From IMG/VR virus record IMGVR_UViG_3300044530_000503, positions 1 to 39,987 of that record: DNA of 39,987 nt; one strand, written 5' to 3'. The notes beneath the pieces are model-generated. The model made no database searches, was not told where the DNA came from, and saw only the letters and a list, made by a program, of their open reading frames with translations. Positions 28,865 through 37,452 of this stretch are shown here, piece by piece. The position numbers were made by a program, and so were the translations under genes. Positions within the stretch are counted from its first letter, which is position 1; each line of letters opens with the position of its first letter. This DNA comes from a virus.

Positions 28865-30979
28865 TTACCTTGCGACCGCTGGTGCAGGAAGAGCTGGAGC
28901 TACTGGAGCAGGAGCCGCCACGGCTTGCTGCACTTCCATTGCGGCTTTCATTCCAGCTTGAACACCTTGGAGAATAATGTTTGGAAGATTGGCCACGTTA
29001 TCCACGGCTTTCTTGTTTTGCTGCTCCTTCATTTGAGCTTGGCTGCTAGTGGCCGTAAATGCCTTTAGGATCGTTTCTCGACTCAGGTCGGCTATGGACT
29101 TAAACGCAGGATTTTGCGCGGCTGCAAGGCCCTGTGCGGAGCCTTTGCCAGCCTGAGCCTGTATCATTCGATCCATCTCAGCGTCTAGCCCTCCCAGTGA
29201 GTCGGCTAAATCTTTCATTGCTGGGCCGAGATCAGAAGGCTTAACTCCAGCTTTTGCTTTGGTTTCCAAAGTAGCCGCCGCAATATCTGCTTTGTTCTTA
29301 GCTTCCGTGTACTTGGTATCTTTTGACGCCTCATCTGCCGGAACTGCCTTTAAGAATTCTGCACGCTTGTTTAATAATGGTTCGTTAAACAGTTTGTTTT
29401 GTAGCTTTCCAAGTGCCTCAAGTTCACCCATTTTCTTTTTGATCTCAGGGCTTTCCTCTCCTAATCCCTGTTTTTTTAACGCATCAATTTCTTTCATCAT
29501 TGGAACCTTGATGTCCCACTCAATTCTTACGGCCTCGTCTCTCCGATCAAACGTGCCACCAAGCATGCCTTTTTGTGGGGCCATTGCCGTTGCCGCACGC
29601 TTAAGCGTCTCAGACAATGGGTCGGCTTTCATCGTGGCTTTTTCTTGTTTTTGTCTTTGAAATTGAAGATCCATTTGCATACGATTCATGTACATTTCAA
29701 GCAGCGGGATTAGATTTTTGATAGCTTCGGCAAACTTGTCAATGTTCATCAGGAGGAAGTTGCCGATTGTGTTAGCAAGCTTTGCAAACACGGGTTCTAA
29801 CTTTTGCAGTATTGGTCGGAGCGTGTCGGCAAACTTGCGAATAACACCGGTAACAATTTTGACTACTGGGAGCAGGGCTTCGCCAAACACAGCCATCAGG
29901 TCGCGCATCGCCAAGTCAAACTCAATCATCGCTCCGGGGTTAAACGTGTCGATAGCTTCACGAATGCGGCTCATTAGGTCGGGAATGGCCCCCATCGGAT
30001 TGATTAGCAGGTCAGCGATGGTAGACTTGACGTTCTTAAAAGCGTCTTGAATCGCAACCTGAGGGGCTTTCATGGACTTAGCAATTGTGGCCACGTTGCC
30101 AAAGATTGACGCAAACACCTCAGCGATCATTTCGATCTGTATGGCGACGATCTCCATTGGTGTTCCAATAGATTCAATCACCTCTGCAATTGCGTCTACG
30201 ATCATGCCGAAACCGTTAACGATGGCAATAACCGGCTTCAAGATTGACGTAAGCAACTTGAGAAGACTTCCGAATACTTTAAGCACGCCCACGATAGGGG
30301 CCAATGCGACACTGAGCAGCACTTTAAACGCCTCTGCAATTGGACGAACCGCATCAGAAAGTGCGTCGAATACATCTTCTACTGGCTCAAGTGCAATTGC
30401 TACAGATTCGGCAGCAATAGCAAGCAGTTTTGCTTCCACGCCAACCGTGTTGAATATGCCCGATAGAGTCGTCAACGCTGTTTTTAACTCGGCCCCAATA
30501 CCTTTAAAAACGGAACCGAACTGGTCCATCACGTCTTTAATCGGATCAGCTTTTGATTCCTCTTTAGGGGCCTCTGTCTTTTCCTCTGTGAGAGCAGCGG
30601 TTACAGGAACGGTCGGTAGCACGGGTTGCGGCAGTTGCGGCGCTACAGCGGCCTCTGGCAGCACGGGAGCAGCAATAGGGGCGGGTGGCTCTGGTTTCGG
30701 CCCGATGCCAAGAGCGTAGTCTAGGTCTGGATTGTATCGTGGGTCCACTTTTGGCTGAGGCAACGGTACAGAAGGAGGCTGAGCTTTCTGTACAATCGTA
30801 GTGACCGGAGCCGCACTGCTGGCTGTAGTTGAACCAGCTAATGCGGCCGCTTCTTCAAGCGCACGGGACACAGCGTTGAGCTGCTGTTGGTATTTATCCA
30901 GTGCCGTAATTAATGGCTTGAGCCCACCTGATGCGGGTGGGCTTCCTCCGGCGGCAGATATGTCAACCCCTCCCGCCAT
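28865..30979 (-). CDS. Tail tape-measure protein
   Basis: The 704-residue protein is the longest helical tail-region protein. It has a Pro/Ala-rich linker (about residues 65-130), hydrophobic helices in the centre (SVALAPIVGVLKVFGSLLKL and GFGMIVDAIAEVIESIG), and long charged helices toward the C-terminus. It directly follows the frameshifted chaperone pair, the diagnostic siphovirus order. By the rule of about 1.5 angstrom per residue it would set a tail of roughly 105 nm. SD GGAG precedes the ATG. The chaperone frame overlaps its start by 17 nt. Confidence 0.85.
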   Translation of the reverse strand: MAGGVDISAAGGSPPASGGLKPLITALDKYQQQLNAVSRALEEAAALAGSTTASSAAPVTTIVQKAQPPSVPLPQPKVDPRYNPDLDYALGIGPKPEPPAPIAAPVLPEAAVAPQLPQPVLPTVPVTAALTEEKTEAPKEESKADPIKDVMDQFGSVFKGIGAELKTALTTLSGIFNTVGVEAKLLAIAAESVAIALEPVEDVFDALSDAVRPIAEAFKVLLSVALAPIVGVLKVFGSLLKLLTSILKPVIAIVNGFGMIVDAIAEVIESIGTPMEIVAIQIEMIAEVFASIFGNVATIAKSMKAPQVAIQDAFKNVKSTIADLLINPMGAIPDLMSRIREAIDTFNPGAMIEFDLAMRDLMAVFGEALLPVVKIVTGVIRKFADTLRPILQKLEPVFAKLANTIGNFLLMNIDKFAEAIKNLIPLLEMYMNRMQMDLQFQRQKQEKATMKADPLSETLKRAATAMAPQKGMLGGTFDRRDEAVRIEWDIKVPMMKEIDALKKQGLGEESPEIKKKMGELEALGKLQNKLFNEPLLNKRAEFLKAVPADEASKDTKYTEAKNKADIAAATLETKAKAGVKPSDLGPAMKDLADSLGGLDAEMDRMIQAQAGKGSAQGLAAAQNPAFKSIADLSRETILKAFTATSSQAQMKEQQNKKAVDNVANLPNIILQGVQAGMKAAMEVQQAVAAPAPVAPALPAPAVAR

Positions 30980-31301
30980 GTTTTGCTCTCCAAGAGGTTT
31001 CCAGTTCTTCCAGCTTGATCCCTAGCGCCAGACCCATGTTTAAGAATTGCGCCTTCTCGTCTACCAAGTGCGTCTCTCGCTGGCTCGATCCAAACGATCC
31101 GGGTATCGGGCGTGCCCTTCCGTTCTCGTCTCTGTCCTTGCCGTAAATCCTCCAGATCTGATAATCAGTCAGGTCACCAATCTGGTCGATGCTCAGTAAA
31201 TACGGCTCGTCTGTCAGGCTAGCAAAAATGGCCAGCGGATTGATTACGCGGATGCCTCGTCGCCCGGAAGAGGGTCCGCATTCTTCCGGGCTTTGGGGAA
31301 A
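30963..31301 (-). CDS. Tail assembly chaperone, -1 frameshift extension (GT-type)
   Basis: Downstream of the slippery site the -1 frame is open to a TGA at 30963-30965, and has no start codon of its own at the upstream end. Decoded after the shift it reads QSPEECGPSSGRRGIRVINP, then LAIFASLTDEPYLLSIDQIG and DLTDYQIWRIYGKDRDENGR, ending in RAKHGGRG. This is the lambda G/GT arrangement: a minority fusion of the chaperone with this extension recruits the tape measure. The frame overlaps the tape-measure start by 17 nt. Confidence 0.82.
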   Translation of the reverse strand, partial: FPQSPEECGPSSGRRGIRVINPLAIFASLTDEPYLLSIDQIGDLTDYQIWRIYGKDRDENGRARPIPGSFGSSQRETHLVDEKAQFLNMGLALGIKLEELETSWRAKHGGRG

Positions 31302-31699
31302 GATTCTGAGAACACCTGTCCGATAATTTGCCCGACTTCTTCGGCGTGTTCCATCAGCATGGAGCTTGCGTCCTCAGCCGGAATGTTTGCCAGCACTCGC
31401 AACAAGGCCTCAAGCCCGGAGCTTGAGGTCAGGAAGGTGCGGCAGATTACACCGCCAAACGAAAACGCACCGGAGCTGATTCTGTCCATGTAGGCACCGT
31501 ATGCGAGTCGGTACTCCTCGTCGCTCATGTCCTGTTTGCTGACGGCCAGTTCGTTTCTTACTCGATCTTGGATAATGCGCTCCAAGGCCGACTTTGACTT
31601 TTGCGTCAATAGTCCAAACTTGTACTGCTTGCCACCGATCGTCGCAAGGATCGGTGATGATTGACCGCCTAGACTTTGACTGACTGTCCCACCGCTCAT
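31244..31699 (-). CDS. Tail assembly chaperone (G-type)
   Basis: The 151-residue, largely helical protein (KSKSALERIIQDRVRNELAV, EYRLAYGAYMDRISSGAFSF) lies between the tail tube-like genes and the tape measure, as lambda gpG does. Its normal frame ends ESFPKARKNADPLPGDEASA then stop. ATG 31697-31699 was chosen because GAGG lies 5 nt upstream. The slippery heptamer near its 3' end yields the GT-type fusion. Confidence 0.8.
   Translation of the reverse strand: MSGGTVSQSLGGQSSPILATIGGKQYKFGLLTQKSKSALERIIQDRVRNELAVSKQDMSDEEYRLAYGAYMDRISSGAFSFGGVICRTFLTSSSGLEALLRVLANIPAEDASSMLMEHAEEVGQIIGQVFSESFPKARKNADPLPGDEASA
31295..31301 (-). promoter_or_regulatory. -1 ribosomal frameshift slippery site
   Basis: On the minus strand the heptamer T TTC CCC fits X-XXY-YYZ in the zero frame of the chaperone gene (codons for Phe-Pro). 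Slippage by -1 lets translation run into the downstream open frame instead of stopping at 31244-31246. Confidence 0.8.
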
Positions 31700-31706
31700 A
31701 CACACC

Positions 31707-32156
31707 TCAGAACATAAATGGTTCGGTATTCATATCCGTGCTAGTCGCATCAGTAAAGTTGCCGATGCATACTGCACTAATGGTACATTGTACGACGCCC
31801 TTGACATCAGTCGTCAGGTCCATTTTGTCGATCAACACCTGTAGCTGGTACGGAGGACATATTTCTTCTGTCTCATCAAGGTACAGAAACACCCTGATAA
31901 TGTGACCGGGCATGATGGAATATCCGACTGAGTTGCCCAGACCAATCACGTCCGTGCGAGTCGGGTACGGCCCACGCATGGTCACAGTTGCAGTACGCAT
32001 GCCGACTACGCCTCTGTAGGTGCGAGAGTCGTAGTCGCTAATGTCCACACGTTCGCCATCGACGGAGAGGGTCCACTCCGTCATGTTGCCGATCTGGGCC
32101 ACGTTGCTATCCTCTGAATAGATAACAACGGCAGCTTTGCGGCCAACGAAAAACAT
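31707..32156 (-). CDS. Tail tube-like protein 2
   Basis: The 149-residue protein is beta-rich (GNMTEWTLSVDGERVDISDY, VGMRTATVTMRGPYPTRTD), matching the style of phage tail-tube subunits and similar to the neighbouring 123-residue protein in segment order (DWSMDTKVDLIDVT versus EWTLSVDGERVDIS). The two may be paralogues. It overlaps the preceding stop by 1 nt (TAATG). Confidence 0.65.
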   Translation of the reverse strand: MFFVGRKAAVVIYSEDSNVAQIGNMTEWTLSVDGERVDISDYDSRTYRGVVGMRTATVTMRGPYPTRTDVIGLGNSVGYSIMPGHIIRVFLYLDETEEICPPYQLQVLIDKMDLTTDVKGVVQCTISAVCIGNFTDATSTDMNTEPFMF

Positions 32157-32527
32157 TACACTGTGATTCCGCTAAGGGTGCCGTTAGACGTTGCGCTGTA
32201 GCTGACCTTGGCCACGTCCTTGACGCTCTGATCAATTTTAATTGACGAGATGCGAGCGGTAACCGTAAACGATGGGGCGCCTACGACAGACGATACGGCC
32301 AATATAAACACAGCACTGTCGCCAGCAGCCGCTCCGGCGCTACCGTCATATGGACCGCTGGCTGATATTTCGGCGGAAGCAATTCCGGCCTCGTTGGCCG
32401 TTACGCCTGAGGAGCCAAAATTAGTTACGTCAATAAGGTCAACCTTTGTATCCATTGACCAGTCAGTCAACGGCTGCGTCGTGCCGGCAACAGAAACTGA
32501 CCCTAGCTTTCCTGAGTAAAAAGGCAT
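32156..32527 (-). CDS. Tail tube-like protein 1
   Basis: The 123-residue protein begins MPFYSGKLGSVSVAGTTQPL and carries the tube-like block TDWSMDTKVDLIDVTNFGSS, ending VSYSATSNGTLSGITV. ATG 32525-32527 was chosen because GGAGG lies 8 nt upstream; the longer reading starts at 32542. It lies between the tail terminator region and the chaperones. Tail-tube identity is inferred from size, fold character and order. Confidence 0.65.
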   Translation of the reverse strand: MPFYSGKLGSVSVAGTTQPLTDWSMDTKVDLIDVTNFGSSGVTANEAGIASAEISASGPYDGSAGAAAGDSAVFILAVSSVVGAPSFTVTARISSIKIDQSVKDVAKVSYSATSNGTLSGITV

Positions 32528-32528
32528 G

Positions 32529-33008
32529 TTACTGTCCTCCAATTAAGGCTAATTCATACGTCCCAGAAGCCGCACCACTTGCATTGGTGATTTTGATAGT
32601 TTTGGCTGAGCCCGAAACCGTAAAAGCAGAGCCATCACCGACCAAAAAGAAACCGCCAGCTTTTACTGTTAGAGTCGGAGACGTGCCACCTAGAAACCAC
32701 GTCAACCCGTTGGTGGCACCGGGTGAATAGATCATGTCCGTTGTCGTAGCTTTCATCATGATTGCAATAATGCCTGTTAGCGTCAACGATTGAGCAAGAT
32801 AATCCGTTACACCCTGCAAGTCGATGGTGACGCTTGCTGATGCGGCAAGCGTTCCTGAGACGGCGTAGATGCGATTAAATGTAGTAGTACTGGGTGCCAA
32901 AGACGCCGTTATCTTGTCCGGTCCCTGTTTGGTTTTGACAAATGCGGTGTTGGTCTTAGATTGCGACCAGTTGATCTCTCCAACGACTCCACTAATGTCT
33001 ACGCTCAT
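32529..33008 (-). CDS. Putative tail or neck structural protein
   Basis: The 159-residue beta-rich protein begins MSVDISGVVGEINWSQSKTN. It has a central GVTDYLAQSLTLTGIIAIMM and a C-terminal LTVKAGGFFLVGDGSAFTVS followed by KTIKITNASGAASGTYELAL. I recognise the GLTWFLGG...AGGFF pattern from phage structural proteins. Overlap of 4 nt with the upstream gene. Its exact place in the virion is unknown. Confidence 0.6.
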   Translation of the reverse strand: MSVDISGVVGEINWSQSKTNTAFVKTKQGPDKITASLAPSTTTFNRIYAVSGTLAASASVTIDLQGVTDYLAQSLTLTGIIAIMMKATTTDMIYSPGATNGLTWFLGGTSPTLTVKAGGFFLVGDGSAFTVSGSAKTIKITNASGAASGTYELALIGGQ

Positions 33009-33439
33009 GTTGTGCGCTCCTCTAGGACTTGGTAGGTGACGCTCATGCCAGAAACATCGTAGTTCGATGTGTTACCGGTGACTGTTTCAAACGCTGGCTG
33101 CATGTCCAGTTCCATGCCGATGATATTCTCAATATCGGGCAACGTTGGCTGATACAAAGCCTGCCTGATCTGCTGCCTCAGCAGGAGCCAGTCGCGCACG
33201 TCCTGCTCGAATAAACGATTGCCTGCTTGAACTAGGGTCACTTGCACCGTGTACGAGTAAGCGACCTGCCGGTTAAACGCTTCAAGATCAATCTTTTCGG
33301 CCGCTGGCGAGATGATAATCGTAGGAAGAGTGTCGGTTTCCAAGTAGATGGCACGTTTGCGAACTTTGATGTGATTGTCACCCATAACGCCCACAAGGCG
33401 TTGTTTGATGCTCATCAGGATGTCCCAGTAAACACTCAC
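33005..33439 (-). CDS. Putative tail terminator or tail completion protein
   Basis: The 144-residue protein has a helix-strand layout (WDILMSIKQRLVGVMGDNHI, DTLPTIIISPAAEKIDLEAF, VAYSYTVQVTLVQAGNRLFE) resembling tail terminators, which cap the tail tube. It is placed between connector and tube genes, as expected. It overlaps neighbours by 4 nt on both sides. Confidence 0.6.
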   Translation of the reverse strand: MSVYWDILMSIKQRLVGVMGDNHIKVRKRAIYLETDTLPTIIISPAAEKIDLEAFNRQVAYSYTVQVTLVQAGNRLFEQDVRDWLLLRQQIRQALYQPTLPDIENIIGMELDMQPAFETVTGNTSNYDVSGMSVTYQVLEERTT

Positions 33440-34056
33440 AATGCGTGCCCTGCGTCAGCCGTCGAACTGATCTCCCACATGTTTTGTACCACAGATTGTA
33501 CTACCGAATCAATTCGGTACCTGCGCCCATATGCATCAGTGATCAGGGCGTTAATTTCAGGCGCAGTAGGACACTCTTGAATCCACATGTTCCACTGAGT
33601 CGTTGTGCCGTATGCGGTCAACGCTCCGGCTCCTCCGGTGTCCAGATTAGCTGGCAGCCTAAACACTCGGAGAACGGTTGACGTGACGCCAGAAAGGTCG
33701 GTAATCGAAACGGTCTCTAGATTATCGAACACTAGATGATCGCCAGCAGGAGTCCAAAAGCTGGACGGCACCACCCGTGAGGTTAGCACCGTAAATCCAC
33801 CAGTGCGCGCCACCGTAGACGCTCCGGTGCTTTCCCAAACGTATGAAACCGAGCCAGCAGTTGCCGCCGTGTAATTAAGAGTGTAGCTGCCGACTGTAGG
33901 GTTATTCAACTCAGGATGAGTGCCGTAGACGTAAACAGTCGGCACTCCTGCCAGCGTAAACGTCAACGTCACCGTAGTAGGATCGACCAGAGCGTTTGCT
34001 GGATTGCGAAACGTGGCTGCAACTCGGATAGTGTCGCCGACGTAATAGGTGGACAT
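33436..34056 (-). CDS. Virion protein with Ig-like N-terminal domain
   Basis: The 206-residue protein begins MSTYYVGDTIRVAATFRNPA and continues TVTLTFTLAGVPTVYVYGTH, then SGYTLNYT-like strands, an Ig-like beta sandwich. The second half contains INALITDAYGRRYRIDSVVQ, resembling head-tail joining proteins. ATG 34054-34056 overlaps the upstream stop by 1 nt, with GGAG 8-9 nt upstream. A longer reading from 34236 overlaps the repeat gene and is rejected. Confidence 0.6.
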   Translation of the reverse strand: MSTYYVGDTIRVAATFRNPANALVDPTTVTLTFTLAGVPTVYVYGTHPELNNPTVGSYTLNYTAATAGSVSYVWESTGASTVARTGGFTVLTSRVVPSSFWTPAGDHLVFDNLETVSITDLSGVTSTVLRVFRLPANLDTGGAGALTAYGTTTQWNMWIQECPTAPEINALITDAYGRRYRIDSVVQSVVQNMWEISSTADAGHAL

Positions 34057-36512
34057 CAAGGCGTCTCCGAGTAGAGCGATGTGTAGTCGTGGCACGATCC
34101 ATCGCTGCCCAATCCAGAAGTCGATGATACCACAATCTCGCTCGTCGTGATCGGTGCAACCGTTGCCTCTCCTAACACGATGGAGCGGATGACGGGTGGA
34201 GGTGGGGCAATCAGGATGGCCCCGACCCCTGACCAAGCAAACTGTCCCGTCCCCACGCTAATTCCGCGAGCGTACGTAAACGCCGTCGATTGTCCGGTCA
34301 GCAAAAACTGGCCCGTTGCTCCCAATGCAACACGATTGCAATAGAGGCCAACTATTTCCCCAGATTCTGTAAAACTTCCTGAATTCGGTGCGACCCGCCT
34401 CGAAGTAATAGTGGGGGCTGAGATACCTGTAAGAGCGAAGGCTCCCGTGCTAGACGAAACGACATAGCCACGGGGGAAGTTAGTGGGCGTGCCCGTCAGC
34501 CCGAATGAACCACCACCACATACAAATTGACGACCGTAAACGAGCTGAGCTAAAACACCAGATAATGCAAAGCTTCCTTCCCCAGCCACAACAGCCCGTC
34601 CGGCTCGGAGGCCAGCCGCTATGCCAGTCAGAGCGAAGGCGCCAGAAGTGGCCGACATGTTGTAGCTGCGGGAAAGCGCCACCGTATTCCCGGTGAGCGC
34701 AAACGTGCCCCGTGCTGCCTCTATAGAACGCTCAACTCTCAAAACGGCTGGATACCCAACCAGACTAAAAGAGCCTGCCTGAGCGGTCGTAGTGCGCAAT
34801 AAAGCGGCATTGTTGCCGGTTAGCGTGAACGTTCCTTTGGCGCATACGACAAGGCGTTGAGTAGTTAGAGATGCCGCTACGCCTGTCAACGCAAACGGCC
34901 CAATAGTGGCCGTCAGGGCGCGTGTAGTTGCAAGTTGGGTGGATTGACCAGCAAGCGAGAATGTGCCTGCTGAGGACGAAACGACATAGCTGCGAAGGAA
35001 TTGATTTGCTATTCCTGTCAGGACAAAGTGCCCGGTAGCCGCAAACAGGGTCTTGGCTGTCGTCTTGACTAGGTTGGCATCGTATCCGGTCAGGGCAAAC
35101 GTTGCAGCCGATGCCGTAATCGTGCGAGTGGTAACTAAGCGGTTGGCAATGCCTGTCAAAGCGAAAGAGCGTACTGCACCGGTAATAGTGCGAGTGGCTT
35201 TGAGGCCCGCCGCTATGCCGGTCAGGGCAAATGATCCAGTCGTCGCTGTGACTACACGTCCAGCTTTTAGCCCAGTGGTTATTCCTGTCAGGCTAAATGC
35301 GCCTTGTGCGGCCGTTACCTTGCGTCCTAATGGCAACCCAGTCGATTGACCGACTAGGCTAAAAGATCCGACTGATGCGACAAGAGTGTAACTAGCGGCC
35401 GTTGATTTTGTTAATGTCGCATCAACACCCGTCAGCGCAAATGATCGAGTGTCCGCAGTTACTGTGCGTGTCGCCTTTAATCCCGATGCGATTCCTGTCA
35501 GTGCAAACGAGGCAACGTCCGCCGTCATGGAGTAGGCGTTTGATGCCGGATAGGACGTGGCTATATTGTAAACTAATCCGCCCGGAGAGGTGGGCGATGT
35601 GAAAACTGAGCCTATACCGGCAATAGTAAAAGGATATGCAAACAGATACGGAGACGTACTTTTTCCAAAAAAAACGGCGTCTTCCTCTTTGGCAAATGCG
35701 AAGGCGTTTGTGTTTGTTCCGCTTGTTGATGCCGTGCTAGTTCCAAACCCAAGTGACGACCATGCGTAAACCCTACCACCAATAGTACCTATGCTTGCAA
35801 ACCCTACAGCCGTCTTTGAAATTGCCATTTCTACGGAATAACTTCCGCCATTCATTAAGACGCCCGGATTAGCGTATTTAGTGCCAACACCTGTACTATC
35901 AGACCATTGATATACATGAGTATATGGGCTGCTTCCATGAGCTATGCTCATGTATTGATCATTTAAGTGAACCCCTCTAGTTCCGGTTCCACTTATTCCA
36001 CTAAAGGATGAGTATCGTGTTCCAAATCCAGATGCCGACCATGTGTAAATATTCGCAAAAGGTGATTGGCCAGATGTTACGGCGACAGCCGTAGAGGTGC
36101 CACCAAGGTTGTTGTAAGCAGAGGAGGACGCATTCGGTGGCAATGTAGCCGGATTAGAATACGCTGTGCCAAATCCCGTAGAGTTAGACCAAGGATATGC
36201 TGATATAAAAGGCGATCCATCGCCTGAGAAAAATACATTTGACCCGATTCTTGTTACCCCACGCCCAAATCCTAAACTGGGACTGGTAGCGCTAGTATAT
36301 TTAGTCCCAAAACCAGAAGCGACAGTCCACGCCCAAGCTTGCCCATTGTTGAGGTAAACTGTGGCGTTGTCTGGTGACGTGTCTACTGATACGCCTATCT
36401 GTGTAGATAGAGTTGCCGGGTTAGCATATTTAGCCCCCCAGCCGGATGCTGAAAAGGCATACCCCAAAATGTAAGGGGAGTTTGATGAGTTGCAAATTAC
36501 ATAATTGGCCAT
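34056..36512 (-). CDS. Large virion protein: predicted beta-propeller plus 20 tandem repeats
   Basis: The 818-residue protein has two repeat regions. Residues about 1-325 hold seven units at about 46-residue spacing, with SPYILGY, GQAWAW, SPFISAY, SPFANIY, SPYTHVY, GGRVYAW and SPYLFAY followed by GFGTKY-like ends, suggesting a seven-bladed beta-propeller. Residues about 327-766 hold twenty 22-residue units of the form A-x-x-G-x-F-x-L-T-G-x-x-A-x-L-x-x-x-R. The C-terminal 52 residues are Pro- and Ser-rich. It is probably surface-exposed (neck whisker, fibre or adhesion). The location between neck and tail genes is unusual for a fibre. Confidence 0.75.
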   Translation of the reverse strand: MANYVICNSSNSPYILGYAFSASGWGAKYANPATLSTQIGVSVDTSPDNATVYLNNGQAWAWTVASGFGTKYTSATSPSLGFGRGVTRIGSNVFFSGDGSPFISAYPWSNSTGFGTAYSNPATLPPNASSSAYNNLGGTSTAVAVTSGQSPFANIYTWSASGFGTRYSSFSGISGTGTRGVHLNDQYMSIAHGSSPYTHVYQWSDSTGVGTKYANPGVLMNGGSYSVEMAISKTAVGFASIGTIGGRVYAWSSLGFGTSTASTSGTNTNAFAFAKEEDAVFFGKSTSPYLFAYPFTIAGIGSVFTSPTSPGGLVYNIATSYPASNAYSMTADVASFALTGIASGLKATRTVTADTRSFALTGVDATLTKSTAASYTLVASVGSFSLVGQSTGLPLGRKVTAAQGAFSLTGITTGLKAGRVVTATTGSFALTGIAAGLKATRTITGAVRSFALTGIANRLVTTRTITASAATFALTGYDANLVKTTAKTLFAATGHFVLTGIANQFLRSYVVSSSAGTFSLAGQSTQLATTRALTATIGPFALTGVAASLTTQRLVVCAKGTFTLTGNNAALLRTTTAQAGSFSLVGYPAVLRVERSIEAARGTFALTGNTVALSRSYNMSATSGAFALTGIAAGLRAGRAVVAGEGSFALSGVLAQLVYGRQFVCGGGSFGLTGTPTNFPRGYVVSSSTGAFALTGISAPTITSRRVAPNSGSFTESGEIVGLYCNRVALGATGQFLLTGQSTAFTYARGISVGTGQFAWSGVGAILIAPPPPVIRSIVLGEATVAPITTSEIVVSSTSGLGSDGSCHDYTSLYSETP
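34215..35534 (-). repeat. Tandem 66-bp coding repeats (20 units)
   Basis: The repeats encode the FxLTG units of the large virion protein. They are degenerate at the DNA level but in frame throughout. Examples are SFALTGIAS, SFSLVGQST, TFALTGYDA, SFGLTGTPT and QFLLTGQST. Confidence 0.88.
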
Positions 36513-36520
36513 CGCTCACC

Positions 36521-36952
36521 TCATACTGTGGTGCGTGCGGCCTTTAGTTCAGCGATAATTGTGCGGATCTTGTTGATGTCAGTTGCGCTTGCCACGGCAG
36601 ACACTAGCATCATTTTCGACTTGTTGCACTCTATTTTTTCTGACCTAATGCGAAACCTAAGCTCATCCCGAAACGCTAGTTGACTCGCAAGATCAAGATC
36701 GTCATCGTCAGCAATCGCCTGCGCCAGTTGATCTCTTCCCATGCCACGATACGGAAGGAGTCGCTGGGGCCACGGGTCCTGAATACAGGCCGCAAGCATG
36801 GCGGAATAATTATTGATATTTGTTTGGTATTGGTAGACTTCCTGCTCGCGCATCTCAATAGCTTGAGCGAGGTTCTTGTCGTGTTCGTCCTGAGTGACGC
36901 CCCCGTTTGGAGCGTCAAACTGATTGCCGTTACCCATGTCGATCTCAGGCAT
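36521..36952 (-). CDS. Helical protein of unknown function
   Basis: The 143-residue protein is mostly helical (NLAQAIEMREQEVYQYQTNI, DDLDLASQLAFRDELRFRIR) and acidic in the middle. It lies before the large repeat protein gene with a 9-nt gap. SD GAGG lies 8 nt upstream of the ATG at 36952. Perhaps a tail or neck accessory factor; no family recognised. Confidence 0.6.
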   Translation of the reverse strand: MPEIDMGNGNQFDAPNGGVTQDEHDKNLAQAIEMREQEVYQYQTNINNYSAMLAACIQDPWPQRLLPYRGMGRDQLAQAIADDDDLDLASQLAFRDELRFRIRSEKIECNKSKMMLVSAVASATDINKIRTIIAELKAARTTV

Positions 36953-36976
36953 TACTTCGTCCTCTTTGCTTGTTTT

Positions 36977-37012
36977 CCTTATGTTACGCTTTGCATCATT
37001 TGCAACATAAGG
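36977..37012 (-). other. Hairpin in the gap upstream of 36952
   Basis: CCTTATGTT (36977-36985) pairs with AACATAAGG (37004-37012) with an 18-nt loop. In the transcribed direction A residues follow instead of U, so it is not a usual terminator. It may affect stability or ribosome access for the gene at 36952. Confidence 0.5.
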
Positions 37013-37028
37013 ACGGCAAAAAACAATC

Positions 37029-37451
37029 TTATGCGATTGTTAGCACGCCGTTGGAGGCGTCAAAGTCGATGGTAAAGGTTTCGGTGTCGGCCAGCGTGAT
37101 TGACGACCCGTAGTCGTAGTAACCGATGACGGCCCCTGATGCGGTTGAATTGTAAAGGACAACATAGCGGAATGGCCCAATACCGCCAGACGTCGCCGTA
37201 AATACGGTGTCGCCTAGCACAAGCTTGTACGTTCCAGAGGTCTGAGACGAACTGGTGATTGTAGGAGTATTACCTCCTGCCGTGTAACCGTTCGCAGCTA
37301 CGGGAGCCGGATAAACGGTTGTGTTCCAGACGGTGTCGGTCGCTGCTGGTGCCGTGTTAGTCAGGGCAACTTTTAACACGTCTGAGCCAAGATTGTGTAC
37401 CTTCTCGGCCACGTTTTCGACAAAAATATTGTACTTGTTAAACGTTGCCAT
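37029..37451 (-). CDS. Conserved phage structural protein
   Basis: The 140-residue protein begins MATFNKYNIFVENVAEKVHN, then LGSDVLKVALTNTAPAATDT, and ends SITLADTETFTIDFDASNGV. I recognise this pattern as common in head-tail gene blocks of many phages, without a known function. It follows the HK97 gp10-like gene and is probably a virion component. Confidence 0.72.
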   Translation of the reverse strand: MATFNKYNIFVENVAEKVHNLGSDVLKVALTNTAPAATDTVWNTTVYPAPVAANGYTAGGNTPTITSSSQTSGTYKLVLGDTVFTATSGGIGPFRYVVLYNSTASGAVIGYYDYGSSITLADTETFTIDFDASNGVLTIA

Positions 37452-37452
37452 C

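Noticed and set aside
30072-30719. Long rightward open frame (215 codons) opposite the tape measure
   Set aside because: It is a shadow of the Ala/Ile-rich tape-measure codons, with Ser/Ile/Ala-rich low-complexity translation, no SD and no promoter.
35053-35349. Rightward frame of 98 codons opposite the repeat protein
   Set aside because: Its repeats simply mirror the 66-bp repeats on the coding strand.
34215-35534. Regular repeats considered as a CRISPR array
   Set aside because: The 66-bp period is in frame, without conserved repeat plus unique spacer pattern, and encodes protein repeats.
36977-37012. Hairpin considered as an intrinsic terminator
   Set aside because: The T-run is missing on the downstream side in the transcribed direction, and late genes continue beyond it.
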